Origin: Batillaria attramentaria
Lineage: Eukaryota > Mollusca > Gastropoda > Batillariidae
Reading direction: 5' to 3'
Assembly (NCBI GenBank): GCA_018292915.2
Contig: JACVVK020000148.1
Span: 1,217,501 to 1,281,500, forward strand
Length of the DNA stretch: 64,000 nucleotides
Under the pieces are notes generated by a model. It was not told the origin of the DNA, ran no database searches, and saw nothing but the letters and a program-made list of their open reading frames with translations. This document shows positions 1-10,690 of the stretch, in pieces; the stretch's first letter is position 1; the number at the start of each line of letters is the position of its first letter. A program made the translations under genes and the position numbers.

Positions 1-131
1 CGGAGACGGTGTAGACCTGAATGAACGGTGCCACGTACGAGAAGGAAACATTCTTTGACCCGAGTGGGACTCGAATCCTGACCTCTCGCATTGGTGACAA
101 GTCTCTTAACCACTAGACCACCGATCGCCCT
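1..131 (-). mobile_element. SINE-C head, cut by window edge
   Basis: Reverse complement of the tRNA-like head of SINE-C. It shows a box B (ggactcgaatcctgacctc on the plus strand) and a box A (cttaaccactagaccacc), as in the fuller copies near 9.2 and 42.5 kb. The body continues left of base 1. This is a retroposon head, not a tRNA gene. Confidence 0.8.
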
Positions 132-381
132 AACTGCAACCGGTGAAATTTAGTGAAATACTCCCTGGAAGTATGGAATGATTTAGCTTTACGCGCTGGT
201 ACTGCCGTGAGCTATACAAAGACATTAAACCAATTTAACAGTAACTGGTAGTAACTTACAGAACATCCGTTTTGGAAAAGTTCGGTCTGACAATGCTTCG
301 CGGCAAAAAGAATAAAATGCCATGCATTGTCCTTAGCCAGCCGCACATAAAGAGCAGAGATGAGACGTTTTGACGTCGACG

Positions 382-554
382 GGTGGTGGGGTGGGAGTTT
401 GGGGGCCAGGTTTAACGTCCTTTTTCACCACATACGGGTGATATCAAAGACGGGGCAACGATGAAAAAGCCAGCACTAATATTTAGCTCCAGCCGGGATA
501 CGAACTCACGACCCGAGCATTAGAAGTCCAGCGCTCTACCATTCGGCCATCCCC
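382..554 (-). mobile_element. SINE-A copy 1, near full length
   Basis: All SINE-A landmarks are present: the 3' end at left (gtttggg...tttaacgtcc), the core gggtgatatcaaagacgggg, and box B and box A complements at right. It is flanked by an imperfect 14-bp TSD, ttttgacgtcgacg at 368-381 and ttttcacgtggacg at 555-568 (two mismatches). Confidence 0.88.
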
Positions 555-568
555 TTTTCACGTGGACG

Positions 569-1253
569 TCGTGGATGTGTTGTAAATGTGATTTCCGCGC
601 AATGTCTCTAAATTACAGATCAAACTGCAGCATGCTCTGACTTTGTGCCGCCCTGTCTTTAATTTTCTGAAACGGGATGCACTGCGTCATACTGTGACGA
701 CCGAGCGTTATTACTCCTCCCCTTTAACTATCCGTAACTCACAAAGAGTTATCACAATAGGATTTGGCACCCACGAAAGTGAGACAAACCCCCCTGCCCT
801 TCCCCACCAACTTCCCGAGGATCACGCCTCTGTAACTCAAGCAGTGTACGTGAGAAGTGCGAACAAATCATCACCCAGTGAGACTGCATCGACTGTGCTG
901 ACTTTTAGGGACCCCTGCAAATCGATGGGGCTGTAGCGGGATAGGACTGGCTTAGTCGTCCACAGCACTGCACCGCTGTTCGTAAATTCTCTTTAAGCAA
1001 GCGCATCATTGAGACTTGATCTCCTTACAGGCGCTTCCGGCGGGGCGAGTGTAAACATGGGCACAGACTACGTAATCATTAGGAAAGTAAGGCGGTGTAG
1101 ACAGACGATGGGTGCAGTTCTGAAGTGGGTTTTTTGTCAGTGGCGGAAGTACGCTTGGGGCACTTGATGGATGGAGTTTTAGCAGTTTATTTACAAATCA
1201 TGCGCGCGAAAACATTGTCGGTAGCTGCTTGAGTGAGATTTGAAACTGCAATG
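569..1253. other. Unassigned stretch
   Basis: No recognisable gene or repeat. The 97-codon open frame at 643-936 begins at GTG, has no domain I recognise and no splice-site context. Confidence 0.5.
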
Positions 1254-1266
1254 CTCCTATCAGCAG

Positions 1267-1378
1267 CCGGCGGGGGCCAAATATTTGTGCTGACCTTTTT
1301 CTTGTTGTCCCGTCTTTGATATCACCCATGCGTGGTGGAAAAACTCCTAAACTCCTAAAACACCCACCTACCCACCCA
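1267..1378 (+). mobile_element. SINE-A copy 2, 5' truncated
   Basis: The element starts inside box B (ccggcgggggccaaatattt) and runs to the C-rich 3' end (cacccacctacccaccca). A perfect 13-bp TSD, ctcctatcagcag, lies at 1254-1266 and 1379-1391. 5' truncation with an exact TSD is the mark of target-primed reverse transcription. Confidence 0.9.
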
Positions 1379-1401
1379 CTCCTATCAGCAGTTACTGTAG
1401 A

Positions 1402-1406
<5 letters not shown>

Positions 1407-1448
<42 letters not shown>

Positions 1449-1454
1449 TTAAAG

Positions 1455-1493
<39 letters not shown>
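1407..1493. repeat. Compound (AC)n / (GA)n microsatellite
   Basis: (AC)20 at 1407-1446, an 11-bp spacer, then (GA)n at 1458-1493. It directly follows the TSD of SINE-A copy 2. Confidence 0.97.
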
Positions 1494-1497
<4 letters not shown>

Positions 1498-1499
1498 CA

Positions 1500-2023
1500 A
1501 TGCGGGTTATTAGAAAAGTACGGACTATTGACCATATTTATTCGCACAAAGTGCCAGCCCATTGAAGACTATTGAAAGCGCTCCCCGAGAGGAAATTGCA
1601 GGGCGGTGACACACCGCACCAGACCGGACCGACTACACCAGGACGTGCATTAGATGGAGAACAATGTTATCTACATGATTACCGTGGAGACCCGGAGGGT
1701 TGCCCGTGCTATGAAACGCGAGATGTGTCATGTATGCGTCACCATGGAAACCACGTGCTCTGACACTACGTTGGGGAATTTGTGAAGCGGCCATTTTTCT
1801 CGGTTGGACGAGTCCGGAAGATGCGGTCTTGTCCAGTATGCGTATTGTATGCAGAGAGCGAAAGTTTCACATTCGATTATGGCAGTGTTCCAATGCAGCA
1901 GAATTTTAATGCAAAGATTGCATCGACGTTTGGTTACATGTCTCTAAAGACCGTCTGTCTAGCTGTCTGGATTTTTTTTTATGACCTTTGTCATGCAAGA
2001 AAACCGTGCACACGATGGGCTTG

Positions 2024-2026
<3 letters not shown>
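1500..2026. other. Unassigned stretch
   Basis: Nothing recognised. Short open frames at 1572-1763 and 1782-2024 show no family motif. Confidence 0.45.

Positions 2027-2064
<38 letters not shown>
2027..2064. repeat. (AG)n then poly-G
   Basis: (AG)14 running into about ten G residues. Confidence 0.95.
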
Positions 2065-2065
<1 letters not shown>

Positions 2066-2523
2066 CTAAGGGGAAGGGGAAACTACTCTGGAACAACACA
2101 ATGCCAGAAGGGACGCCCTGTTAATTCACTGCTCTCGCACGAGGCACTCATCTGTATCACATACTGAAAAAGAAAGAACGGAAAACAAGACATGAACACA
2201 TTCAAAAAGTTCGGGAAAAATCCTACAATGCAGCAAGCTCTTTCCTTTTCTCCAATTCACCGCGCGCCTCTCTCAAACTCAAAAAAACAAGATCGCTCCT
2301 AATGTTAAGCATGTCAGATGCAAGGGGTTTTCGTTTTTCTTTGGGATGTGCGGCCGTGTCATATGATTATCTGGCTGACGTGAAGTGTCCCTTGGGACAT
2401 TGAAAAAGAAGCCTTGAGCCGACATCTCCTTATCAAAGGGCTCCGGCTATTCTACAATCGATGGACATTTAGTGGGTGAAAATTGTGAGGCAATGACAAG
2501 ACACGGATGAATTTGGATTAATA

Positions 2524-2525
<2 letters not shown>
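2065..2525. other. Unassigned stretch
   Basis: No gene, RNA or repeat recognised. Confidence 0.5.

Positions 2526-2579
<54 letters not shown>
2526..2579. repeat. (GT)27 microsatellite
   Basis: Uninterrupted GT dinucleotide run of 54 bp. Confidence 0.98.
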
Positions 2580-2582
<3 letters not shown>

Positions 2583-3798
2583 GACGTGAATGATTGAATA
2601 GGTAAGTTAAGAATTCGTCTCTCGCATACATTTCCATATTTTTTGGTAAACGAGGTGGTTTATGAAGATTAGCCACGCAGCTAAGAAACGACAGCTAATG
2701 TAAAACAAAATAGACATACAAGGATAATTCTTCACAGAGATTCACTTCCAGATACTAAAAACAAACACAAATAGCGGAAAGTCGTTAAAAAAAGTTTCAT
2801 TCGGTGATAGGAGAAATTGCCTTTCAACAGGAGATTAACCCCAAACAGACACTGATACAGACCGACAGGAAAATTATGATTCTTATCCGCCTTCGCTGCC
2901 AAGATCCACCGGAACAATCTCCTCCACCCTGCCACGGATGTTTCCGCAGAATTAAAGAACAGACCTTAATTCTGTCTCCCGTCTGGAGGTGTTCCGACGC
3001 TCTGTGTGTGTTTACTCGGACACAGGCCTGGATAGACTGCCCTCCCTCCTACCAAGTGTTGGACTGCTCCCAAGTTAATCGTCTGTGTCAACCGCCAAGG
3101 CTGTACATCCGGATTAGACAAAGCGTCTGTGCGACAGACTTGTAGGTTTTCATAACTTAATGGGTATTTCCGAAGAAGCTTCCATCGATGAGGTCAACAC
3201 AACCTAGAAGTGCTGAGCTCTAACGGGGAGATCGTCTGTGTGGTTAGATTGGGTAGAGCCGTGGAAAGCTCTAAAAATGGATCTCTGACTCGACGCGTTT
3301 CTTGAGAACTGGCAAACACATTGTGGTATCTTGTTCGCGATAGACATGTTTTCAAACTTCATTCGCCTCAGTTACTTTTGGTTAACTTTCACTTGACATT
3401 TTTAGTTCCTTGAATATGGCGTTGATTATCAATAACCATGAAGTAAATATATGTGCAGTGTTTCTTTGTGGCATGATTCCAACCCTGTAAGCGTGTTTGC
3501 TGTCGCGTTCATTGTTTCTTGGAATGTCGAAGGTCAGTTTCCCCTGCGACACATTAAAGTTTACTTATTTTAATTGTATAGTACTCTGACCTAATGAACA
3601 CCTTGCCGGTCTTTCCGTTTTCATAAAAATGTTCACTGATGCGAAGATCCGAAATCTAGACTTTGGGCGCTGGAGGGGGTGGAATGAGGAGACAAAAACA
3701 AACTGAGAGGAGGTAAAACTGTAGAATCCCCCAAAGAAATTGTCTTCTAGTTTGAATGTCGCCTTTCTTGTGAATTCCCTCATTCCGAAAGCGCGAGC

Positions 3799-3801
<3 letters not shown>
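2580..3801. other. Unassigned stretch
   Basis: Nothing recognised. The 113-codon frame at 2804-3145 has no identifiable domain. Confidence 0.45.
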
Positions 3802-3841
<40 letters not shown>

Positions 3842-3866
3842 CGATTTGTGTGTTTGTGTGTGTGTT
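3802..3866. repeat. (GT)n microsatellite
   Basis: Pure GT at 3802-3840, followed by an imperfect GT-rich tail to about 3866. Confidence 0.95.
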
Positions 3867-5880
3867 CCTCACACAAACCTGTTATCGAGGACCTGTCGCC
3901 GTTTGGTTCCCTAGGTGAAAGTTGGCATTTGTCTTTTCACAAGTAACTAGTCAGCAGCAGCAGACCAGGAAGTGTAAGGGGTCTATAAAAAAAATTCAAC
4001 CCTACTGCAGTGCGCAGAACGTCTGTCCACTGGACATGACGTAAATTGCTCGGAATTCTAGACACAACACGAGTCAGAGTCTCTCAGGCGGGCTGCCCAG
4101 AAAGTCCGAAAGGTCACGAAGACGTAGAAACCATTGAAGTGAAATTGCTACGGCTGAAAAAAGAAGCACAGCTGTCCTGGACGAATCGGCAAGAAGCGAA
4201 AGGACGACTCTGCCATGTAGTAAGAATTGATTTGTTCTAGTTGTACTATGCAACTCGTGTATTGACATTCTATCGTTGGCCCTCGCAGTCTCGGATGGAA
4301 GAAAACTTACACTTCCTTGCATGAAAGACAGTTTAGTACTCAGCAAGAAGCTAGGTTAGCAAATGTCATTCCTAGTCAGGCCGAGATACACTTTGTTCAA
4401 TGCATCACATTCACATTCACGGTGTTCTACCCCCAAAGGCATCTCAAACCGAGACCATGTAGAATAAAAGGGTGCATAAGAAAGAAGCGTCGCTAGATTT
4501 GATAACTATCATTCATCTGCAATGATCTAAAGACGCCATGGTAATTTATTTGACAGACAGGTAGTCTTGTACGTGCAGTTGGAGGATGTTTGAGTCTAAT
4601 GCATTCTTATGCACTTCAGAAACAATTTTGTCAGCTAATTCCATGTCAATGCATTCAAAGTGCTGCTGGGTATCGAGTGTGAATTAACCTTAATCCCGAT
4701 CCCATTAGCCCGGGAAATGAGGTGATTATCTGTAAAGTCTTGCAAATGCACCCTGGAGAAAGACACGCTTTGTGCTTCCGTGAACGGACGTCAGTCAGAA
4801 TCCGGGATAAATTATCCCAGAGAAGAGAAGATCAAATTCCGAATTTGTTTAATCATGCATGGTAAGAGTAGCCTGGCAAGATCTGCACTTCAGGTTTACT
4901 GTAAGTGTGACGTTTTAATTACAGTGGGGCTTTGGCTTTCACAAACAGAACCGTGACATGGATCTATTATTTCAATGAACAGACTGAAAAGAACGTGGAA
5001 GCATTTAAACCCGATAGCGGTTCCTTAATTTGCTGAATAATTCATACGCGTGGCCATATCCAGGAGGATAAAACACGGCTATTAGCCACTACAGTTCGGT
5101 ATTTTGTGGTGTAATTTCCAATACACGGTGTAACCTTTTCCTTGGATGATGGAGCACTGTTGGATTACGTTCCTGAAGCAAGCTCTTTGTCTGAATATGG
5201 TGAACAATTAATACTGACGTACCTACTTGGGAATCTCTCTCTATGAATCATTCGAACTGCGCAGCAACCACTGGCAGCCAGCCCTTGGCCGCTCCCCCGG
5301 GATGCCAGCGCACTCAGGGGCAGGGAGAGGATGAAGGGGGGCGGGGGTGGGGTCTGGAGAAATATGATGCATCGGATTCATCCTCTGGACAGGCGTAGAT
5401 TTTGAGGATCAAGCCATCTATTGACCAGAAGATGCATCCATGTCAAGGAATAGCTTAACGCAGACAACTCTGTCTTCTGTATTTTGCTGATAGCAGACGA
5501 ATTATCGATCTTTGGCGTCCCTTTTATCGGTGGGACCGAAAGGCTGTCATCAAAACATCAAATCTGAAAGCACTGCTTCAACAGTTTACTAAAACTGCAA
5601 AAACGGAAATTGCTACTTGTTCACAGTAAACTCTTCAGTTTTTTGCTAAGACCTCTACCGAATGAGAGACTACATGAGAGCATGAATGAGTGGAAAGGAT
5701 GAATATTTAAAGATCAAAGATGAATTAGTTTCCCGGCGTCTTCACTTGAAAAGTGTATGTCCGTCGTTAAAACCTCGAGGAACTGAGATGACAACCAACA
5801 ACCAGAACGAATCGAAAAAAAGAAAAAAACTAATGAAATTTTTACCCTTGCATCTACTTGAAAGTAACAGCACTGACAAT
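3867..5880. other. Unassigned stretch, about 2 kb
   Basis: Unique-looking sequence with no recognised element. It is fairly AT-rich, with a short G-rich patch near 5335-5355. Confidence 0.45.
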
Positions 5881-5892
5881 GTACTGATGGTT

Positions 5893-6399
5893 ACCGGCCC
5901 CCGTAATGTAGTGGTTAGCACTTCGAACCATGGACCGGGAGACCCGGGTTCGAGTCCCAGCCGAGGCAAGCGGGATTTTTCCTACCTTGGTCAGCTCCTA
6001 CCCAGAGCGGGCGTGCTATGGGCCCAATGGGGAGGCTGTTGCCACACAGCCGAGATTCACACACTTCACGGGTGCGACTTTGGGGGTGTTTCCCTTGGTA
6101 TGACACGTCTTATGGTGTGGATGATTACACGGCCGGCACCGCAGGTGCCGTAGTTCCCGGGCCTGGTTAATGCCGGGATATTTTCACGCTGGGGAAGCGT
6201 GGAATGCGGCCCTGTCCCGCAGTCCCAAACCACACGGACCTCCATAGCATCATCATACCATCATCCTCATCTCCATCATCATGCATAATACTAATTGCCC
6301 CAGCTTCCGAGCCCTCCGTGGATTCCACCCATGATCAGGGAGGAATACCTCTGGAGCCGGCAAAGAGTTGTGGCAGCAAAAAAAAAAAAAAAAAAAAAA
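5893..6399 (+). mobile_element. SINE-B copy 1, full length
   Basis: Long tRNA-headed retroposon. Box A (gtagtggttagcac) and box B (gggttcgagtccc) lie in the first 75 bp. An unrelated body of about 400 bp follows, then a pure poly-A tail at 6379-6399. A perfect 12-bp TSD, gtactgatggtt, sits at 5881-5892 and 6400-6411. A second near-full copy lies on the minus strand at 62.1-62.6 kb. The 155-codon open frame at 5686-6153 overlaps the element and is not a gene. The source tRNA is uncertain (Gln/Glu/Val-type box A). The clean TSD suggests fairly recent insertion. Confidence 0.93.
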
Positions 6400-6411
6400 G
6401 TACTGATGGTT

Positions 6412-6711
6412 TCAAGCAGACTTCATAATTCGGTTGTTTGCGTATCGTGGAAGTGCTGCAGCGCCGCGTGTCTACGAGAATGGGACGCTATACTCATGAG
6501 CGATCGTTGGTGGCTTTGTTTGTCTCTCACAGTTTGCTTGTGTTTTTACGTTTTCAAGTTTAATAACTTTATCATTCATAATTATGATGGCCAAACCCAC
6601 AATTTCCGGAAAGGGAAAAATAAAGATAATGTTGAATCGAACCTAGCGTGGCCTGGATTCCGTCTGCACGGCCTTCATTTCATATGAACATCTTCGTACA
6701 TGGTTTGAGAA
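6412..6711. other. Unassigned stretch
   Basis: Short interval between SINE-B and the TIR element at 6712. Nothing recognised. Confidence 0.5.
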
Positions 6712-6761
6712 GTGGGCCGCGTTTACACTGTAACTGAGCCAGGAACCGAGCTTGGAACCGA

Positions 6762-6938
6762 GAGTGGGTGGTTGTTTGGACGTTTACTTCCTTTTCCACC
6801 ACGTAAGGGCGATGTCCACCACATAAGCGTGATTTATCAAAGACGGGAAACGAGACAATGGCCAGCACATAATTATTTGGTCCCAGCCCGGCGGGATTCG
6901 AACTCACGACCCGAGCATTGAGAGTCCAACGCTCTAAC
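6762..6938 (-). mobile_element. SINE-A copy 3, nested
   Basis: Near-full SINE-A, somewhat diverged, with an internal partial repeat of the ccaccac motif. The 13-bp TSD agcttggaaccga at 6749-6761 and 6939-6951 is exact. The target is the interior of the TIR element at 6712-7371. Confidence 0.92.
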
Positions 6939-7174
6939 AGCTTGGAACCGAACCGAACCAAAGCATACCAGGCCCACTTTCTTGCGTTTCCGTTGCAGTT
7001 TTGTAGAAGGTGCGCTGACCTGTTACGTAATGTTGGCCTGACGCCCAAAGCGAGTCTCAGTAGTTCACATGCGTATGTATTACCAGGTTCGGTTCCTGCC
7101 CCGGGTGAGTGTAAACGTGCTTGGTCCGCTTCTAAGTGTGCCAGGTTCGCTTATTTTGGTCCAGTGTAAACGCG

Positions 7175-7352
7175 GGGAACCGGAGTGGCCGAATGATAGA
7201 GCGTTGGACTTCTAATGATCGGGTCGTGAGTTCGTATCCCGGCTGGGGCCAAATATTTGTGCTGGCTTTTGCATCGTTGCCCCGTCTTTGATATCACCCG
7301 TATGTGGTGAAAAAGGACGTTAAACCCCCAAACACCCACCCACCCACCCACT
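7175..7352 (+). mobile_element. SINE-A copy 4, nested, near-consensus
   Basis: Box A region gtggccgaatgatagagcg, anticodon-arm segment ttggacttctaat (identical to the tRNA-Arg(UCU) arm), box B gtgagttcgtatccc, then the tail, ending in repeated ccca. The perfect TSD cagtgtaaacgcg at 7162-7174 and 7353-7365 duplicates part of the host element's right terminal inverted repeat. Confidence 0.95.
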
Positions 7353-7371
7353 CAGTGTAAACGCGCCCCAC

Positions 7372-9165
7372 GTGGTTGGCTAGTAACTTAGTAAGCGAGT
7401 CTGGCTCATTCCAGCGTCCCATTCATTGCTTAGTGGCATAGCTGTACCACGGATGACTCGCATACAGCCCTCAGCCCTCCCCTGGCAACTGTAAAACATA
7501 CAATGGCTGAGTGCAGCACCGGGAGCGGTGGGTGATAAAGACTAATTGCACGGAACCGCTTTAGTACCACAGAATGGGTCATAAAAGACAGAACGTGAGT
7601 CCAGTAAAGTGCTTTCAGAACTGTCGTATTGCACCGCATCGTGCTCCAGCAAAAGCCTTTGAAAACGCAGTGGGAAAAACTGTTCCTGAAGCTGCCAAAT
7701 TGACCAAAAGAAGAAGAGAAACGTCAAAAGGAGTATTAGGAAGCAGGAGAATGGAGGCTTAGAAACGGAATGGCATATAATAAGCTAAAAAGAAGGGAAC
7801 ATAAGAACTGACATCTGACAAAAAAGGGACATAAAGTGTTTCTCAACGGTGGAAATATTACTAATTGGGGAATCTCTATAGGCGCAAGCATAAAAACAGT
7901 TCTCTCACGCGCTGTATTTGAAGCAAAGGCGGTGCGAGAGAGTGGTGAGGTTTCGAGGTTCAGAGTCTTATGCTGCCCACCGTCCAGGGGATGGGACTGA
8001 GAAAAGGTCTCTTAGATTTTGACCCGATCGGGACACAAACCCACAAACTTCTGTCTGAAATTACAACGCGCAGCTACTTGAGCTGTCCAGACTCTTCATA
8101 ATAAATGCTTTGGTGCTGATGGTGGTGGCTGACTGAGCACGAAGAATGCAAAGATCGCCTTGTCAGCAGATGCATGCAGTGTAATGGACAGACGGCGAAG
8201 CTGTACCATTAGTGTATTATGAGACTTTGCCTGCGTATGCCGCCATTTCAACTAAGTCCATAAACTGAAATGTTACCATTCAGACCTCGGTCTCGGCAGG
8301 GAACGGACTGATGGGAAAATACAGGCAGCGCAAATGACACTTAATCCAGTTATTAAGACATGTTGAGCTAAATTTCCCGACCACCCCCCAGAGTATTCCC
8401 GTTACCTCGAAGTTTTAGTTTTAAATTTCAGTGATAGTGACTGTCGAAGTGCTTTTAAATGCTGTGTCGGTGCTATTACTTTTTCAGTGTCACGTTACAA
8501 CTTGAAATTTACACTCCCTCGGCCCAGGTTTTCCACGGAGGAGGGTGATATCACCTGTACGGCACCAACGCCCAAGGCACGGTAAAAAGAACTTAAACAG
8601 ACACGCTATCGATTATGCCGCTGGCATGACTTCACACAAATGGCATACTGCCTGGATAAAAAGTCATTGGCACTAGACTGAACTGGGCGGTGTAAGGACG
8701 TGAGAGAACAATGTAGCTTTACCGTTTACGTGTAGGCGATTCGGGGCGAGCCATTTAACAGTCGTTAATTGACTGATATAGGATTGTTCAGAGCTGTCGG
8801 CTTTATCGTTTTGTGATGGACCTGTGTAACTTATGACCTTTACGCTTTATCACCACGATTTTCTCTCGTGGTCGGCATTGTTGTAATTTATTTCACCAGG
8901 TGGCGCGAAAGCTACAAAGGGAATGAAGAATTCATGACGACAGACGAATAAGAAATGCGATCGAATCGGATTGTTTTGGCGTCACTAAACGATTTAATTA
9001 TGGTCTGAAAGGTACGGGGAACAAATGCCACACCCGTAGGCGTCTTACTCCAGACAAACGGGCGAGGTCAGACAGTAGCCTCGTGATGCAAGAAGATGTC
9101 ATTTTTCGGAATTCAGTAAACGAACATCCAGCTGAAGCGCTTCCAGTTTACATTTCAAAAGATGT
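7372..9165. other. Unassigned stretch, about 1.8 kb
   Basis: No gene or repeat recognised apart from the CTCF-like site at 8892-8907. Confidence 0.45.
8892..8907 (+). promoter_or_regulatory. CTCF-like motif
   Basis: ttcaccaggtggcgcg contains the core CCAGGTGGCGC. This matches the bilaterian CTCF consensus (CCASYAGRKGGCRS, from knowledge of the family). Single motifs arise by chance, so occupancy is not implied. Confidence 0.3.
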
Positions 9166-9204
9166 ATTGTATTGTATTGTATTGTATTGTATTGTATTGT
9201 ATTG
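9166..9204. repeat. (ATTGT)n pentanucleotide repeat
   Basis: About eight copies of attgt, directly abutting the 5' end of SINE-C copy 2. Confidence 0.95.
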
Positions 9205-9605
9205 GGGCGGTCGGTGGTCTACTGGTTAAGAGACTTAGTCACCAATGCGAGAGGTCAGGGGTTCGAGTCCCACTCGGGGCAAAGAATTTTTTACTCTCGT
9301 AGGTGGCACCGTTTATTCGGGCCGATCGTCGGGGGTTCTCCCTGAGTACCCCGGCTTCCTCCCCCTCTGCTCTGGAAATGTTCAGCCCACTAAATTTGGA
9401 AATAAATGCAATTCTAAATCCCGAAACTTAAATAGCTGAGCTGACCCTTCGCACCACGTGATTGTTATGTGTTCATGTCCAATGTGTGAGAGAATGCGTG
9501 TGATTCACGTGAGTGTGCGTGTTGGGTTCAGTTTGCGGCGTTTTGAGCCGATTCAAGAAATTGGGTAAAGCTCCTATACAATACTCAGTCATTAGTAGTA
9601 TTATT
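9204..9605 (+). mobile_element. SINE-C copy 2, full length
   Basis: tRNA-like head with box A (ggtctactggttaagaga) and box B (ggttcgagtccc). A body of about 300 bp follows. The 3' end (gccgattcaagaaattgggtaaagc, then an att-rich tail) resembles the 3' end of CR1/L2-like LINEs. Close matches occur at 38.7-39.6 kb and 42.5-42.9 kb. Confidence 0.9.
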
Positions 9606-9785
9606 CTTATTGGCACAAGGTAGTGCCTGTCTGCAAACGCAAGGGACCCAAGCACTCAATAAACAGAGAACCAGGATAGTACGCAAAAAACAACAACAAC
9701 AACAACACAAAACAAAACAAAACCCACAACAATTGTTGAGTTATGTCAAAACAACCCACATTAAATAGAGTTTTTTGCCTGTGTG
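9606..9785. other. Unassigned, includes a (CAA)n tract
   Basis: A CAA-rich simple repeat lies at about 9691-9724. The rest is unassigned. Confidence 0.6.
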
Positions 9786-9858
9786 GTAAGAGTCAAGTGG
9801 CTCAACAGACAGAGCGCTGAACTCGACACCAGCAGGTCTGGGTTGGAATCCAGGTAGG
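9786..9858 (+). mobile_element. tRNA-like SINE head, separate family
   Basis: Box A-like tggctcaacagacagagcgc and box B-like ctgggttggaatccag lie at tRNA spacing. It is followed by a TATA-like tatataaaa at 9885-9893 and then by the tandem array at 9931. The head differs from SINE-A, -B and -C, and I saw no second copy. Confidence 0.5.
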
Positions 9859-9930
9859 GCCAAAATTTGTTCCCATTGTCCCCGTATATAAAATCCCCCT
9901 CGCGGCGGACAAAACAACGTAAACGACAAA

Positions 9931-10690
9931 CTCCCAGCCCACCTTGTGTCTGTTTGCATAGTCACTAAACCCATCTTCTTTCTGAAATTAGTATGTGTTC
10001 GAGTGATCTTACTGCAAACTGCGAACTGACTCCACGTCGGCTGATAATGCAAAGTGTTTCACAGCATCTCCCAACCCCCTGTTGTCTGTTTGCAACATCA
10101 CTGAACCTATCTGCTTTATGAAATTGCTATGTGTTTAGCTGACCTCGCCGCAAACTGCGACCTTACATACTCCACATTGGTTGATTATGCAAAACGTTTC
10201 ACAACCTCTTTCTTTTGTAAAGTAGTTTGTAACCAAACGGTGTGCTCGTGACGTGACAGGAAATTTTATAAGCAGCAATATCCGTCAACATGCACCTCGT
10301 CACCACGTTAGCCAGATTCATATCATCAAATTATCAGTCACGTAATTTCTGTTTCAGCACTTGCAGATCATGCAAAGTGTTTCATCACATCTCCGTACCC
10401 CCTTGTGTCCGTTTGAAACATCACTGAACCCATCTCAAGTTCTTTATGAAACTGGTATGTGTTGGCCTGAACTCGATGCAAACAGCTACGTGACTCCACA
10501 CTGGCCGATTATGCAATAACATCTTTCTTTTGTAGACTAGTTTGTAACCAAATAGTCTGCTCGTGATGTGCCAGGAAAGTTGATAAGCAGCAATATCCGT
10601 CAACTTGCACCTGGTCATCACGTTAGCCAGTGTCCATAACGGACTCATATAATCTAATTGTCAGTAATTTCTGTTTCAGTGCCTGCAGGT
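9931..10690. repeat. Tandem array, unit about 300 bp, 2.4 copies
   Basis: A partial unit (9931-10064) is followed by two diverged full units (10065-10387 and 10388-10690). Landmarks recur in order: tgtctgtttg, catcactgaacc, atgaaa..tatgtgtt, gcaaac, cttttgta, gtttgtaaccaaa, aagcagcaatatccgtcaac, cacgttagccag and aatttctgtttcag. The last motif resembles a 3' splice acceptor, but no exon is evident. Short minus-strand frames overlap units but show no domain. Confidence 0.85.

Larger units (their letters stand above)
6712..7371. mobile_element. TIR element hosting two SINE-A copies
   Basis: 19-bp terminal inverted repeats with one mismatch: gtgggccgcgtttacactg at 6712-6730 and the complement of gtggggcgcgtttacactg at 7353-7371. 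Inside are further aaccgaacc/ggttcggtt and gtgtaaac motifs in both orientations, as in foldback or MITE-type DNA elements. Removing the two SINEs and one copy of each TSD leaves about 280 bp with no coding capacity. No TSD of the host element was found, so its superfamily is open. Confidence 0.65.

Noticed and set aside
643..936. 97-codon frame as a gene
   Set aside because: Begins at GTG, has no known domain and lies between SINE fragments.
5686..6153. 155-codon plus-strand frame with an ATG
   Set aside because: It covers the 5' part of SINE-B and its TSD. The same sequence recurs at 62.1-62.6 kb as a mobile element.
9204..9280. tRNA genes at SINE heads (SINE-A, -B, -C)
   Set aside because: Acceptor stems do not pair, heads continue into constant bodies, and copies have TSDs. 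They are tRNA-derived SINEs.
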